Source of the DNA: Streptomyces guryensis
GTDB taxonomy: Bacteria; Actinomycetota; Actinomycetes; Streptomycetales; Streptomycetaceae
Assembly: GCF_021261325.1 (NCBI RefSeq)
Contig: NZ_JAJSBI010000003.1
Location: 372,001 to 436,000 of the forward strand
DNA length: 64,000 bases
Direction of reading: 5' to 3'
In this document: in pieces, positions 9,883 through 18,474 of the stretch
Layout of the letters: every line of letters begins with the position of its first letter
How positions within the stretch are numbered: the first letter of the stretch is position 1
The notes under the pieces: generated by a model
What the model saw: only the letters and a program-made list of their open reading frames with translations
The model's database searches: none
Told to the model about the DNA's origin: nothing
Program-made: the position numbers and the translations under genes

Positions 9883-11078
9883 GCACGATGACGGACGACG
9901 GACTGCCCGAGGAACTCCGGGCCGAGAACGCGATCCGGGTCGGCCAGCCGCCCCGCAACCGGGCCGATGCCATGCGCAAACTGGTCTGGATCCTGCCCTG
10001 GCTGATCTTTCTCGGATCGCCGGTGCAGGACCTGACCTCCGGCCACCACACGCCCGCCGCGACCGTGGCGGGCTGGGTGGCCCTGGCCTCCTTCACCGGC
10101 GTCTATCTGTCGCTGGTCTTCCGGAACATGGGCCGGCCGTTCTCCGGACGGGCCGTCGGCGCTTTCGTCGCACTGCTCGGCACGCTCGCCCTGGTCCTGT
10201 GCCTCACCCTCGGCAGCGCGTGGATCGGCCTCTTCGTGTACGTCTCCGTCACCTGCGGTGCCACGCTGCCACAGCGCATCGCCTACTGGGCGATCGGGCT
10301 GAACACCCTCACGATGCTCCTGGTCGTCCTGCACTTCGGCGCGGACGACTGGAGCCTGGTCCTGGTGGTGCTGCTGCTGGGCTTCGCGATGATGGGGGTG
10401 AAGCAACTGGTGCGCACGACCGTCGAGTTGCGCAAGGCCCGTGCCACCGTCGCCCAACTGGCCGCCAACGAGGAGCGGTTGCGTCTGGCCCGCGACCTGC
10501 ACGACCTCCTGGGCCACTCGCTCTCGCTCATCACCCTCAAGAGCGAGCTGGCGGGCCGCATGCTCCCCGACCACCCCGACAAGGCCGCCCAGCAGGTTTC
10601 CGACATCGAACAGGTCAGCCGCCAGGCCCTGGTGGACGTCCGCGAGGCGGTCACCGGCTACCGCCGTCCGCGCCTGTCCGAAGAACTCGCGGGCACACAG
10701 GTCGCCTTGACGGCGGCGGCCGTCACGGCCGACATGCCCGACGACGCGGACCTCACCGGCGTCCCCGAGGAGAGCGAGTCCGCCCTCGCCTGGGCGCTGC
10801 GCGAGGCGGTCACCAACGTCGTACGGCACAGCGGCGCCACCCGCTGCACGGTGGAGGTGCTGCACCGCCAGACCCTGGACGGCCCGGTCCTCGAACTCAC
10901 CGTCGAGGACAACGGCTCGGGCGGCTCCGGCAAGGGCCCCGGCAACGGTCTGACGGGCCTGACGGAACGCCTGGAGAAGGCCGGCGGGACCCTGGAGGCA
11001 GGCCGCGTCAAGCACGGCTTCCGGCTGGTCGCCCGCGTCCCCGTCACCACCTCGCCGGCCGTAGGATCCGGGGCATGA
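9879..11078 (+). CDS. Sensor histidine kinase, DesK/NarX type
   Basis: A 399-residue kinase. Residues 30-175 contain five or six membrane helices with very short loops and no extracellular sensor domain, suggesting it senses signals within the membrane. The HisKA_3 box ARDLHDLLGHS places the phosphorylated histidine near residue 208. The ATPase domain carries the N box (EAVTNVVRHS) and DNGSGG near 345. The GTG start overlaps the permease stop; an ATG at 9888 is possible. Its stop overlaps the response-regulator start. It probably controls this operon in response to a membrane perturbation handled by the exporter. Confidence 0.92.
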   Translation: MSTMTDDGLPEELRAENAIRVGQPPRNRADAMRKLVWILPWLIFLGSPVQDLTSGHHTPAATVAGWVALASFTGVYLSLVFRNMGRPFSGRAVGAFVALLGTLALVLCLTLGSAWIGLFVYVSVTCGATLPQRIAYWAIGLNTLTMLLVVLHFGADDWSLVLVVLLLGFAMMGVKQLVRTTVELRKARATVAQLAANEERLRLARDLHDLLGHSLSLITLKSELAGRMLPDHPDKAAQQVSDIEQVSRQALVDVREAVTGYRRPRLSEELAGTQVALTAAAVTADMPDDADLTGVPEESESALAWALREAVTNVVRHSGATRCTVEVLHRQTLDGPVLELTVEDNGSGGSGKGPGNGLTGLTERLEKAGGTLEAGRVKHGFRLVARVPVTTSPAVGSGA

Positions 11079-11689
11079 GCTCTACGATCAAGGTGCTGCT
11101 CGCCGAGGACCAGTCGATGGTCCGCGAGGCGCTGGCCGCCCTCCTCGGACTCGAGGACGACATCGAGGTCGTGGCCCAAGTGGCGCGCGGCGACGAGGTG
11201 TTGGCGGCCGCCCGCGAGCACGCCGTGGACGTGGCCCTCCTCGACATCGAGATGCCGGGCTGCACCGGCATCGAGGCGGCGGCCCAGGTCCACAAGGCCC
11301 TGCCCGGCGTGAAACTCGTCGTCCTCACCACCTTCGGCCGCCCCGGCTACCTCCGCAGCGCCATGGAGGCGGGCGCCGACGCCTTCCTGGTCAAGGACGC
11401 CCCCGCAGCCCAACTGGCAGACGCGGTACGCAAGGTCCTGTCGGGAGAACGGGTCATCGACCCCACCCTGGCCGCAGCGGCCCTCGCGGAAGGCGCCAAC
11501 CCTCTGACGGACCGCGAACGCGAGGTCCTCCGCGCGGCGGCCGACGGCTCGACGAACGCGGAGCTGGCAGCGGCCCTGCACTTGTCCCAGGGGACGGTCC
11601 GGAACTATCTCTCCACGGCGATCCAGAAACTGGCAGTACGAAACAGGGCCGAAGCGGTACGGATCGCTAGAGAAAAAGGCTGGCTGTAG
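11075..11689 (+). CDS. Response regulator, NarL/LuxR (DesR-like)
   Basis: A 204-residue regulator with an N-terminal receiver domain (acidic pocket EDQ at residues 10-12, phospho-acceptor Asp near 56 in LLDIEMPG, Lys in LVKDAP) and a C-terminal LuxR helix-turn-helix beginning at LTDREREVL. It is the partner of the kinase encoded just upstream. A TAGGAT hexamer at 11062-11067, 7 nt before its ATG, could give an additional leaderless transcript. Likely DNA target: the palindromes before the ABC gene, by inference. Confidence 0.93.
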   Translation: MSSTIKVLLAEDQSMVREALAALLGLEDDIEVVAQVARGDEVLAAAREHAVDVALLDIEMPGCTGIEAAAQVHKALPGVKLVVLTTFGRPGYLRSAMEAGADAFLVKDAPAAQLADAVRKVLSGERVIDPTLAAAALAEGANPLTDREREVLRAAADGSTNAELAAALHLSQGTVRNYLSTAIQKLAVRNRAEAVRIAREKGWL

Positions 11690-11770
11690 CGCCCTGAGGG
11701 GCGCGGGCGGGGCTGTATCGATTTGCGGCTCCGCCGCGTGGGCGCGACAAGCCACGACGAACTCGCACAC
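11690..11770 (+). repeat. Dispersed tail-to-tail repeat, copy A
   Basis: Begins with a hairpin (CGCCC-TGA-GGGGCG) and continues with GTATCGAT, TGCGGCTCCGCCGCGTGGG and CGCGACAAGCCACGACG. Homologous copies lie at 21315, 34006 and, inverted, 45860. It separates the response regulator from the convergent SirB1-like gene and probably terminates transcription. Confidence 0.75.
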
Positions 11771-11806
11771 GCACCATTCACAAGCCCCTGGGGTGATCAG
11801 GCGAAC

Positions 11807-12658
11807 TCAGTTGAGCAGCGCCCGAGCTGCTCGGGCCTGCCCCCGCACCCGCTCCGCGGCCGACTCATCCACCGCCGCCACCGCATCGGCGTAAGCCTCG
11901 AGCTCCACCGCCCCCTCGACGAAGTCCCCCCGCTGCACCAGCACCTGCCCCCGCTCATACCGCAACCGCGCCGGATGCGAGGGCAACAGCAGCGACAGAT
12001 CGACCGCCCACAACGAAACATCCGACCGCTCGGGCCGAGCCGCGGCCCACGCCCGGATGTTGTTGAGGATCCGCAGAACGACGTCCAGAGGATCCGCCGG
12101 TGTCAACATCGACGGATCCAGCGCAGCCCCCGTGGCACCGGCCACCAACAGCTCCGCGTCGCCGGCCCCCAGCAGCCGCCCCCCGTCGAACGGATCCACC
12201 AGCACCTGTGCCTCCTCAGGCCCGAACCCGACCACGAAGTGCCCTGGCAGAGCGACCCCGTACACCGGCGCCCCAGCCCGCCGCGCGACCTCCATCCACA
12301 CCACCGAGAGCAGGATCGGCAGCCCGCGCCGCCGCCGCAGCACCTCGTGCAGCAGCGAGGACTCCAGGCGCTGATAGTCGGCGGGGGAGCCGCGGAAGCC
12401 GTCCTGCGCCCCGAGGAGGTGGTGCAGTGCGGTCGCCCAGGCCATCGGGCCGCCCGGCCGGAAGGGCATCCGCCCCGCCAGCCGGTCCAGCTCCATCTGG
12501 GCGGCGTCCAGTCCCGCCTCGTCCAGCTCCCCGTCCGCCGCCGCGCCCACCAGCAGGCACAGCGTGGACAGATCGGGCCGCTCGGACCGCGCCTCCTCGG
12601 CGAACCGCCGCCGCAGTTCGGCGGACCGCTCAGGCGGTGGTGGGTATGGGGGACGCAT
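11807..12658 (-). CDS. SirB1-like transglutaminase-fold protein with TPR-like tail
   Basis: A 283-residue protein of the SirB1 family. The signature GLPILLSVVWMEVARR followed by GVALPGHFVVGF (about residues 115-150) is typical of the transglutaminase-like core_2 domain. The C-terminal third (RYERGQVLVQRGDFVEGAVELEAYA) looks like a TPR repeat. The active-site cysteine of true transglutaminases is not evident, so a non-enzymatic role is likely. It lies 32 bp downstream of the GNAT gene on the same strand. The ATG has GGGAGAGG upstream. Precise function is unknown for this family. Confidence 0.82.
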   Translation of the reverse strand: MRPPYPPPPERSAELRRRFAEEARSERPDLSTLCLLVGAAADGELDEAGLDAAQMELDRLAGRMPFRPGGPMAWATALHHLLGAQDGFRGSPADYQRLESSLLHEVLRRRRGLPILLSVVWMEVARRAGAPVYGVALPGHFVVGFGPEEAQVLVDPFDGGRLLGAGDAELLVAGATGAALDPSMLTPADPLDVVLRILNNIRAWAAARPERSDVSLWAVDLSLLLPSHPARLRYERGQVLVQRGDFVEGAVELEAYADAVAAVDESAAERVRGQARAARALLN

Positions 12659-12690
12659 GGCAGGCTCGTGCCCTCTCCCGGCGATCGGTA

Positions 12691-13707
12691 CTACCGGCCG
12701 CCGCCGGGAGCCGCCGGTTCCCGGTAGTGGTGGTAGGCGTGGTGCGCGGCGAAGCCCATCCCGGCGTACAGGGCCCGCGCGCCCGCGTTGTCCTCCTCGA
12801 CCTGCAGCCAGGCGGCCGAGGCGCCCTCGTCGAGCGCCCGCCGGGCCAGCGCGGCCATGACGGTGGTCGCCAGCCCGCGCCGCCGCAGCGCCGGATCCAC
12901 CTCGACGGCCGCGAAGGACGCCCACCGCCCGTCCACGACACACCGCCCGATCGCCTGGGGCGCCGTACCTTCGGACAAGCCGGGAACCGTCGCGAACCAC
13001 ACGGAGGGCCCGCTCCCCAGCACCTTCAGAGCCACCTCGCTCACCCCCTTGCGCTGGTACCGGGCGAGCCACGCCTCGTCCGCCTCCCGGGACAGCACGA
13101 CACCGGCCCCCTCGGCCCGGTCGGCGACCGGCGCCAGCGCCCCGACCCACAGCCCGGCGGTCACCTCACGCACCCATCCGCGCCGCTCCAGCTCCGCGCA
13201 CAGCAGCTCCTGAGTGCCCTCGGCGCCGGTCGCGGTCTGGATGTACGCGGGCAGCCCACGGTCGCCGTACCACCGTCGTACGACATCGAGTGCCTCGTCG
13301 AGCGGCACGCCCGGGTCGCCGAGCGGCAGCACGGAATTGGCGCGCCGGGTGAACCCTGCCGCGGCCCGCAGCTCCCAGTCGCCGAGCCGCTCGCTCTCCA
13401 CCGGCCGCCACGCGCGCGAGGCGACGTGCGCGAGCTCCTCGTAGGAGACGGCAGGACCCCGCCGACGGGCCGGTGCGGCGGGCACGACCTTCCCCGCGAC
13501 CAGCGCGGATTCCGGAATCCGGACGCTCTCACCGCTCTTGCGTGTGATCAGCAGCACACCGTCGTCCCATGATGTGAGAACACCCACCGTGTCGGTGAAC
13601 TTCTCCTCCGCGACTCCAGCTTCGATCAAGCGTCGTACCGAGACTCGTTTCCCCACGTCAGCAGCGGTGATACGAACCTCCAGAAGTCCGCCGGCCGAGA
13701 TTTCCAC
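12691..13707 (-). CDS. GNAT N-acetyltransferase with N-terminal extension
   Basis: A 338-residue protein. The C-terminal 150 residues form a GNAT fold with the acetyl-CoA-binding pattern VDPALRRRGLATTVMAAL and the late motif NAGARALYAGMGF. Residues 1-75 form a small beta-rich domain (VGKRVSVRRLIE, DGVLLITRKSG), as seen in actinobacterial acetyltransferases next to the fdxA gene. The GTG start follows AGGAGGGG by an unusually long gap of about 12 nt. It is divergent from the ferredoxin gene and probably operonic with the SirB1-like gene. The substrate is not identifiable. Confidence 0.86.
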   Translation of the reverse strand: MEISAGGLLEVRITAADVGKRVSVRRLIEAGVAEEKFTDTVGVLTSWDDGVLLITRKSGESVRIPESALVAGKVVPAAPARRRGPAVSYEELAHVASRAWRPVESERLGDWELRAAAGFTRRANSVLPLGDPGVPLDEALDVVRRWYGDRGLPAYIQTATGAEGTQELLCAELERRGWVREVTAGLWVGALAPVADRAEGAGVVLSREADEAWLARYQRKGVSEVALKVLGSGPSVWFATVPGLSEGTAPQAIGRCVVDGRWASFAAVEVDPALRRRGLATTVMAALARRALDEGASAAWLQVEEDNAGARALYAGMGFAAHHAYHHYREPAAPGGGR

Positions 13708-13847
13708 AGGTCAGTTCACCCCTCCTGTTCGGATCATGCCCAATAACGGAGATACTAGGGGCGGGCATCGACGACGCCGCGCTCCCGCGCGCCAGGCGGC
13801 GGAGCCTACGGAGGCCCGCCAGCGCCCTATCGAGGAGGAACGACAGC

Positions 13848-14168
13848 GTGACCTACGTCATCGCGCAGCCTTGTGTCGACGTCAAGGACAAGGCGTGCAT
13901 CGAGGAGTGCCCGGTCGACTGCATCTACGAGGGCCAGCGGTCCTTGTACATCCACCCGGACGAATGCGTCGACTGTGGTGCCTGTGAGCCGGTCTGCCCG
14001 GTCGAGGCGATCTTCTACGAGGACGACACTCCGGAGGAGTGGAAGGACTACTACAAGGCGAACGTCGAGTTCTTCGACGAGCTCGGCTCCCCCGGCGGCG
14101 CCAGCAAGCTGGGCCTGATCGAGCGGGACCACCCCTTCATCGCCGCGCTGCCGCCGCAGGCCGAGTAA
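13848..14168 (+). CDS. fdxA: 7Fe-8S ferredoxin
   Basis: A 106-residue ferredoxin carrying one 3Fe-4S and one 4Fe-4S cluster. Cysteine patterns are CVDVKDKACIEECPVDC (first) and CVDCGACEPVCP (second), with the spacing of the Mycobacterium/Streptomyces FdxA/FdxC family. It serves as a soluble electron carrier, for example to cytochromes P450 or oxidoreductases. The GTG start has GAGGAGGAACG upstream. It sits directly before dapC, an arrangement also known in mycobacteria (Rv1177-Rv1178), but the pair is separated by a terminator hairpin. Confidence 0.95.
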   Translation: MTYVIAQPCVDVKDKACIEECPVDCIYEGQRSLYIHPDECVDCGACEPVCPVEAIFYEDDTPEEWKDYYKANVEFFDELGSPGGASKLGLIERDHPFIAALPPQAE

Positions 14169-14195
14169 CCACCGAGCGGCCCGCACTCCGCGCCG

Positions 14196-14244
14196 CCTCG
14201 GTCCCGTACGGCCGGATCGCCATGATCGCCGTACGGGGCCGAGG
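14196..14244. terminator. Hairpin after fdxA
   Basis: A 17-bp stem (14196-14212 with 14228-14244) with one G-T pair and a 15-nt loop, 27 bp after the fdxA stop and before dapC. Confidence 0.7.
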
Positions 14245-14302
14245 CGTTTGCCGAATCAGGGCCCGAGGGCCTTGTGCCGTACCAGAAAGTGAGCCAGATC
14301 CC

Positions 14303-15418
14303 GTGTCCGCAGTCTCCGACCGCCTGCCCACCTTCCCCTGGGACAAGCTGGAGCCGTACAAGAAAACGGCCGCCTCGCACCCGGACGGCATCGTCGACCT
14401 CTCCGTCGGCACCCCGGTCGACCCGGTCCCCGAGCTGATCCAGAAGGCCCTCATCGACGCTGCGGACTCCCCGGGCTATCCGACGGTCTGGGGCACCCCG
14501 GCCCTGCGCGACGCGATCACCGCCTGGGTCGAGCGCCGGCTCGGCGCCCGCGGGGTCACCCACAAGCACGTGCTGCCGATCGTCGGCTCCAAGGAACTCG
14601 TCGCCTGGCTCCCCACCCAGCTGGGCCTGGGCCCCGGCGACAGGGTCGCGTACCCGCGCCTGGCCTACCCGACGTACGAGGTGGGCGCCCGTCTGGCCGG
14701 CGCGGACTACGAGGTCTACGACGCCGAGACATTTGCGGCCACCGCCGCGGGGACCGACCTCGACCCGACGAACCTGAAGCTCCTCTGGCTCAACTCGCCT
14801 TCCAACCCGACGGGAAAGGTGCTGGGCAAGGAGCAGCTGACCCGGATCGTCGCGTGGGCGCGCGAGCACGGGATCCTGCTCTTCTCCGACGAGTGCTACC
14901 TGGAGCTGGGCTGGGAGGCGGACCCGGTCTCGGTCCTGCACCCCGACGTGAACGGCGGCTCGTACGAGGGCATCGTGTCCGTCCACTCCCTCTCCAAGCG
15001 CTCCAACCTGGCGGGCTACCGCGCGGCCTTCCTGGCCGGCGACCCGGCCGTGCTCGGCCCCCTGCTGGAGATCCGCAAGCACGGCGGCATGATGACGCCG
15101 AAGCCCACGCAGGCGGCCGTGGTGGCGGCCCTGGGTGACGACGCCCACGTCCGTGAGCAGCGGGAGCGGTACGCGGCCCGGCGCACGGCCCTGCGCGCGG
15201 CGCTCCTCGGCCACGGCTTCCGCATCGAGCACAGCGAGGCCAGCCTCTACCTGTGGGCGACGCGGGACGAGTCCTGCTGGGACACGGTGGCCCACCTGGC
15301 CGGGCTCGGCATCCTGGTTGCACCGGGCGACTTCTACGGCACGGCGGGCGAGAAGTTCGTACGCGTGGCGCTGACGGCGACGGACGAGCGGGTGCGCGCG
15401 GCCGTGGAGCGGCTGTAA
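14303..15418 (+). CDS. dapC: Succinyldiaminopimelate aminotransferase DapC
   Basis: A 371-residue PLP-dependent class I/II aminotransferase that would convert N-succinyl-2-amino-6-ketopimelate to N-succinyl-LL-DAP for lysine and peptidoglycan synthesis. The PLP lysine is in SVHSLSKRSN (about residue 232), preceded by LWLNSPSNPTG and SDECYLELGW. Length and motifs fit the actinobacterial DapC family. The GTG at 14303 begins the conserved part (VSAVSDRLPTFPWDKL); the frame is open further upstream. dapE lies 1.9 kb downstream. A glutamate-prephenate aminotransferase activity is possible for relatives. Confidence 0.88.
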   Translation: MSAVSDRLPTFPWDKLEPYKKTAASHPDGIVDLSVGTPVDPVPELIQKALIDAADSPGYPTVWGTPALRDAITAWVERRLGARGVTHKHVLPIVGSKELVAWLPTQLGLGPGDRVAYPRLAYPTYEVGARLAGADYEVYDAETFAATAAGTDLDPTNLKLLWLNSPSNPTGKVLGKEQLTRIVAWAREHGILLFSDECYLELGWEADPVSVLHPDVNGGSYEGIVSVHSLSKRSNLAGYRAAFLAGDPAVLGPLLEIRKHGGMMTPKPTQAAVVAALGDDAHVREQRERYAARRTALRAALLGHGFRIEHSEASLYLWATRDESCWDTVAHLAGLGILVAPGDFYGTAGEKFVRVALTATDERVRAAVERL

Positions 15419-15428
15419 CCACCCCGGA

Positions 15429-15473
15429 CACGACGATGGGGCCCGGGACATCGTCCCGGGCCCCATCGTCGTG
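15429..15473. terminator. Perfect 20-bp hairpin between dapC and a convergent gene
   Basis: Arms 15429-15448 and 15454-15473 are fully complementary with a 5-nt loop. It lies 11 bp after dapC and 9 bp before the end of the convergent gene, so it should act in both directions. Confidence 0.85.
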
Positions 15474-15481
15474 CAAGTTGC

Positions 15482-15943
15482 TCAGCCGCCGATGGGGAGG
15501 CCCTTCACCGGCAGGTTGCCGGTCGAGGGCAGGCCGCCCTTGGTCAGCCCGTCGGTCGGCAGGTTGCCGCCGCCCTTGGTGGCCGTCTGGGTGGTGACGC
15601 CGACGATCTCCCCGACGGAACCGGCCGCGGCACCCGCGGCACGCTGCGCCGCCGGGGCCGCCTTCTTCGCCACGCTGCCGCCGGTCTTGCCGGCGTTCGG
15701 CACCGCCTTCTTGACCGCGTTGCTGCCGGCGTCGCCCGCGAGCCCGGTCACGTTCTGCGCCGCACCGTCGACGGTGTTGCCGACGTTCGCCCCGTCCAGG
15801 GCGGTCACGCCACCGAGGTTCGGGGTGGCCGGCAGTTCGGGGGCCGCCGCGCTCGCGGAGCCGGCCGCACCGACCCCGGCAGCCGCTCCCGCTGCGACGA
15901 GCAGCGCGGCACGGGCGATCCGACGGGTCAGGGGGAGGGACAT
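15482..15943 (-). CDS. Secreted low-complexity Ala/Gly-rich protein
   Basis: A 153-residue protein with a typical signal peptide: MSLPLTRRIARAALLVAAGAAAG, then AAGSASAAAPE where cleavage is likely after ASA. The mature part has short repeats of Val/Gly/Ala and Asn (NLGG, NVGN, GNLP, STGNLPVKGLP) and no cysteine. AAGGAG lies 6 nt before the ATG. A canonical terminator with a U-run lies upstream at 16067-16088, separating it from the preceding gene. It has no recognisable domain; an extracellular or wall-associated role is inferred from the signal peptide alone. Confidence 0.8.
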   Translation of the reverse strand: MSLPLTRRIARAALLVAAGAAAGVGAAGSASAAAPELPATPNLGGVTALDGANVGNTVDGAAQNVTGLAGDAGSNAVKKAVPNAGKTGGSVAKKAAPAAQRAAGAAAGSVGEIVGVTTQTATKGGGNLPTDGLTKGGLPSTGNLPVKGLPIGG

Positions 15944-16066
15944 GATGCTCCTTCGATGGATGTTGATCGTCCGGGCTCGGACGATGTGACTACCGCTCGA
16001 AGGCCCCGAAGGTTGCGGCGTCCCAACGTAAAGAGTTGGCAATGCGTCGCATTATCGGCTGCGGAT

Positions 16067-16088
16067 AAAAACGGGCAAAAAGTGCCCG
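16067..16088 (-). terminator. Intrinsic terminator with U-run (minus strand)
   Basis: Stem CGGGCA/TGCCCG with a 5-nt loop, followed on the minus strand by TTTTT. This is the classic factor-independent form, less common in this GC-rich genome. It ends the transcript of the lysozyme-like gene upstream, or attenuates the secreted-protein gene. Confidence 0.75.
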
Positions 16089-16222
16089 GCCGGCAAGCCC
16101 GCCGAATCCTTACATCCCTTTGCCGACAAGGGCTTTGACCGATGCAGGGGTGACGGTGCGAAAACCTGCCCACACCGTGGACCGGGCATGCCGGGCATAA
16201 CCCGTGCGAGTGAAGGACCGTA

Positions 16223-17218
16223 CTACTGCGCAGTGACGATCCGGACCGCGCCGGTGGCCTTTCCCACGACGCCCGCGCCTTCCGCGGCGGCCGTGTGCCA
16301 CGGGGTGTCGGCGCTTCCGGCGGTCCACTCCCGTCCGCCGTAGGAGACACGCTCGATGTGCAGGGCGGAGGAGTTGGCCACGGCCCAGTGGGCGAGTTGC
16401 CAGCCGCGCTGCCGCACGCTGCGGCCCTTGGCGGGGCTCTTGTCTGCGACGGGGAGCGTGACGGTGCGGGCGGTCTCCGTCGTGCTCTCGGTCGTGCTCC
16501 CCGCGGGGGAGGGTGCCGGGGTCGACGCGGCGCTCACCTCGGCGGCGGCCGGCTGCAGTGCGTCGCGCCCGAAGTCCCGTACGAGAGCGGCCCGGACGGC
16601 GTCCGGACCCGCCGCCCGCGTGGCGGCCGGGAGGCCGGCGCAGGTCAGCGTGGCCGGCGAGTTCCCGGTGAGGGCGGCGGAGAGCAGAGTGGCGTCCGGC
16701 TCGCGCTTGGCGTACGCCTCGGGATATCCGCTGCGCTGCACACGCTGCGCGGCGACCGTGAGGGGCAGCTTCGCGTAGTCGTGCACCTTGGCCAGGTGCT
16801 GGTAGAACACGCCGGCCGCGTACGTCGGGTCCAGGATCTGCTTCTTCGTGCCCCAGCCCTGCGAGGGCCGCTGCTGGAACAGGCCGAGCGAATCCCGGTC
16901 GCCGTGCTCGATGTTGTGCAGCCCCGACTCCTGAAGCGAGGTCGCGATCGCGATGGTCACCGCCCGCTCGGGCATGCCGCGCCCGGTGCCCACCGCTGCG
17001 ATCGTCGCCGCGTTCACCGCCTGCTCCGGCGTGAACTCGTACGACGCCCCGCCGGCCTCCCCCGAGACCACCTTGCATCCGGAACCGCCTCTGCCCCCGG
17101 TGACGTACTGCACCGCGAGATAGCCCGCGACGGCGAACAGGATCACGAAAGCCGCCCCGATGCGGAAGAGGCGGCCACGGCGTTTGAGGGTGGGTGACGG
17201 CTCTGGCACGTCGTACAA
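16223..17218 (-). CDS. Membrane-anchored lysozyme-like (lytic transglycosylase-type) protein
   Basis: About 331 residues. After a short cytoplasmic tail (LKRRGRLFR) a membrane helix spans about residues 20-40 (IGAAFVILFAVAGYLAVQYV). The extracellular part has AATIAAVGTGRGMPERAVTIAIATSLQESGL-type sequence and GLFQQRPSQGWG, resembling the catalytic-Glu region of transglycosylase/lysozyme-like folds. A Thr/Ser-rich linker and a C-terminal domain (WQLAHWAVANS..ALHIERVSYGG) follow. Databases often mislabel such proteins as heavy-metal transporters. The start is uncertain: TTG 17218 or GTG 17209; an ATG at 17296 would overlap the divergent dapE start. Confidence 0.72.
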   Translation of the reverse strand: MYDVPEPSPTLKRRGRLFRIGAAFVILFAVAGYLAVQYVTGGRGGSGCKVVSGEAGGASYEFTPEQAVNAATIAAVGTGRGMPERAVTIAIATSLQESGLHNIEHGDRDSLGLFQQRPSQGWGTKKQILDPTYAAGVFYQHLAKVHDYAKLPLTVAAQRVQRSGYPEAYAKREPDATLLSAALTGNSPATLTCAGLPAATRAAGPDAVRAALVRDFGRDALQPAAAEVSAASTPAPSPAGSTTESTTETARTVTLPVADKSPAKGRSVRQRGWQLAHWAVANSSALHIERVSYGGREWTAGSADTPWHTAAAEGAGVVGKATGAVRIVTAQ

Positions 17219-17281
17219 GGTAGCGGAGGGCTCTGTGACCCACGTGCCGGATGTGGGCAGTGGGCCGAAGCGGTGGGGGGT

Positions 17282-17287
17282 TAGGGT
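17282..17287 (+). promoter_or_regulatory. -10 hexamer TAGGGT for a leaderless dapE
   Basis: TAGGGT ends 7 nt before the dapE ATG. No ribosome site is present. This is the same arrangement as at mshB. Confidence 0.5.
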
Positions 17288-17294
17288 CGACGGC

Positions 17295-18374
17295 ATGGCC
17301 GACACCCCACTTGACCTCACCCTGGACGCCGCCGAGCTCACCGCGCGGCTCGTCGACTTCCCGTCCGAGAGCGGCACCGAGAAGCCCCTCGCCGACGCGA
17401 TCGAGACCGCCCTGCGCGCCCTGCCGCACCTGACGGTCGAGCGGTACGGCAACAACGTCGTCGCGCGCACGAACCTGGGGCGGCCGGAGCGGGTGATCCT
17501 GGCCGGTCACATCGACACCGTGCCGATCGCCGGGAACGTCCCGTCCCGGCTGGACGCGGACGGCGTCCTGTGGGGCTGCGGCACCTGCGACATGAAGTCG
17601 GGCGTGGCGGTGCAGCTGCGGATCGCGGCCACGGTCCCGGCCCCCAACCGCGACCTGACCTTCGTCTTCTACGACAACGAAGAGGTGGCGGCGGACCTCA
17701 ACGGACTCAGGCACGTCGCCGAGGCGCACCCCGAGTGGCTGGAGGGCGACTTCGCGGTGCTCCTTGAGCCGTCCGACGGCGAGGTCGAGGGCGGCTGCCA
17801 GGGCACCCTCAGGGTCCTGCTGAAGACGACGGGCGAGCGGGCGCACTCGGCGCGCAGCTGGATGGGCTCCAACGCCATCCACGCGGCCGCGCCGATCCTG
17901 GCCCGCCTGGCGTCGTACGAGCCCCGCTACCCGGTGATCGACGGCCTGGAGTACCGGGAGGGCCTGAACGCGGTGGGCATCTCGGGCGGCGTGGCGGGCA
18001 ATGTCATCCCCGACGAATGCGTCGTCTCCGTCAACTTCCGCTATGCCCCCGACCGCACGGAGCAGGAGGCGATCGCCCACGTCAGGGAGGTCTTCGCGGA
18101 CTGCGGGGTGACGGAGTTCGTCGTGGACGACCACAGCGGTGCGGCGCTGCCCGGCCTCTCGCACCCGGCCGCCGCGGCCTTCATCGAGGCGGTCGGCGGG
18201 ACCCCGCAGCCGAAGTACGGCTGGACGGACGTCTCGCGCTTCTCCTCCCTCGGCATCCCCGCGGTCAACTACGGCCCCGGCAACCCGCACTTGGCGCACA
18301 AGCGGGACGAACGGGTCGAAACCGGGAAGATCCTGGCGGGTGAGCAGCGCCTGCGGGCGTGGCTGACGGCATAG
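17295..18374 (+). CDS. dapE: Succinyl-diaminopimelate desuccinylase DapE
   Basis: A 359-residue M20-family metallo-hydrolase that releases succinate from N-succinyl-LL-DAP. The metal and catalytic motifs are LAGHIDTVP (about residue 70), GCGTCDMKSG, the general-base pair in YDNEEVA, and LEPSDG. The C-terminal histidine ligand is in GPGNPHLAH. Length fits the actinobacterial DapE family. It complements DapC encoded 1.9 kb upstream; DapD is not in this window. The start appears leaderless, with the -10 hexamer just before it, and is divergent from the lysozyme-like gene. Confidence 0.92.
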   Translation: MADTPLDLTLDAAELTARLVDFPSESGTEKPLADAIETALRALPHLTVERYGNNVVARTNLGRPERVILAGHIDTVPIAGNVPSRLDADGVLWGCGTCDMKSGVAVQLRIAATVPAPNRDLTFVFYDNEEVAADLNGLRHVAEAHPEWLEGDFAVLLEPSDGEVEGGCQGTLRVLLKTTGERAHSARSWMGSNAIHAAAPILARLASYEPRYPVIDGLEYREGLNAVGISGGVAGNVIPDECVVSVNFRYAPDRTEQEAIAHVREVFADCGVTEFVVDDHSGAALPGLSHPAAAAFIEAVGGTPQPKYGWTDVSRFSSLGIPAVNYGPGNPHLAHKRDERVETGKILAGEQRLRAWLTA

Positions 18375-18474
18375 GCCCGTACACCGCTTCACGGCGGACA
18401 TGCTCAGGTCCCCCGTCCGTAACCCGCGTAGATCTACTCTGAGGTGGAAACACCTGCAAGCGGAGGGAGCGCAC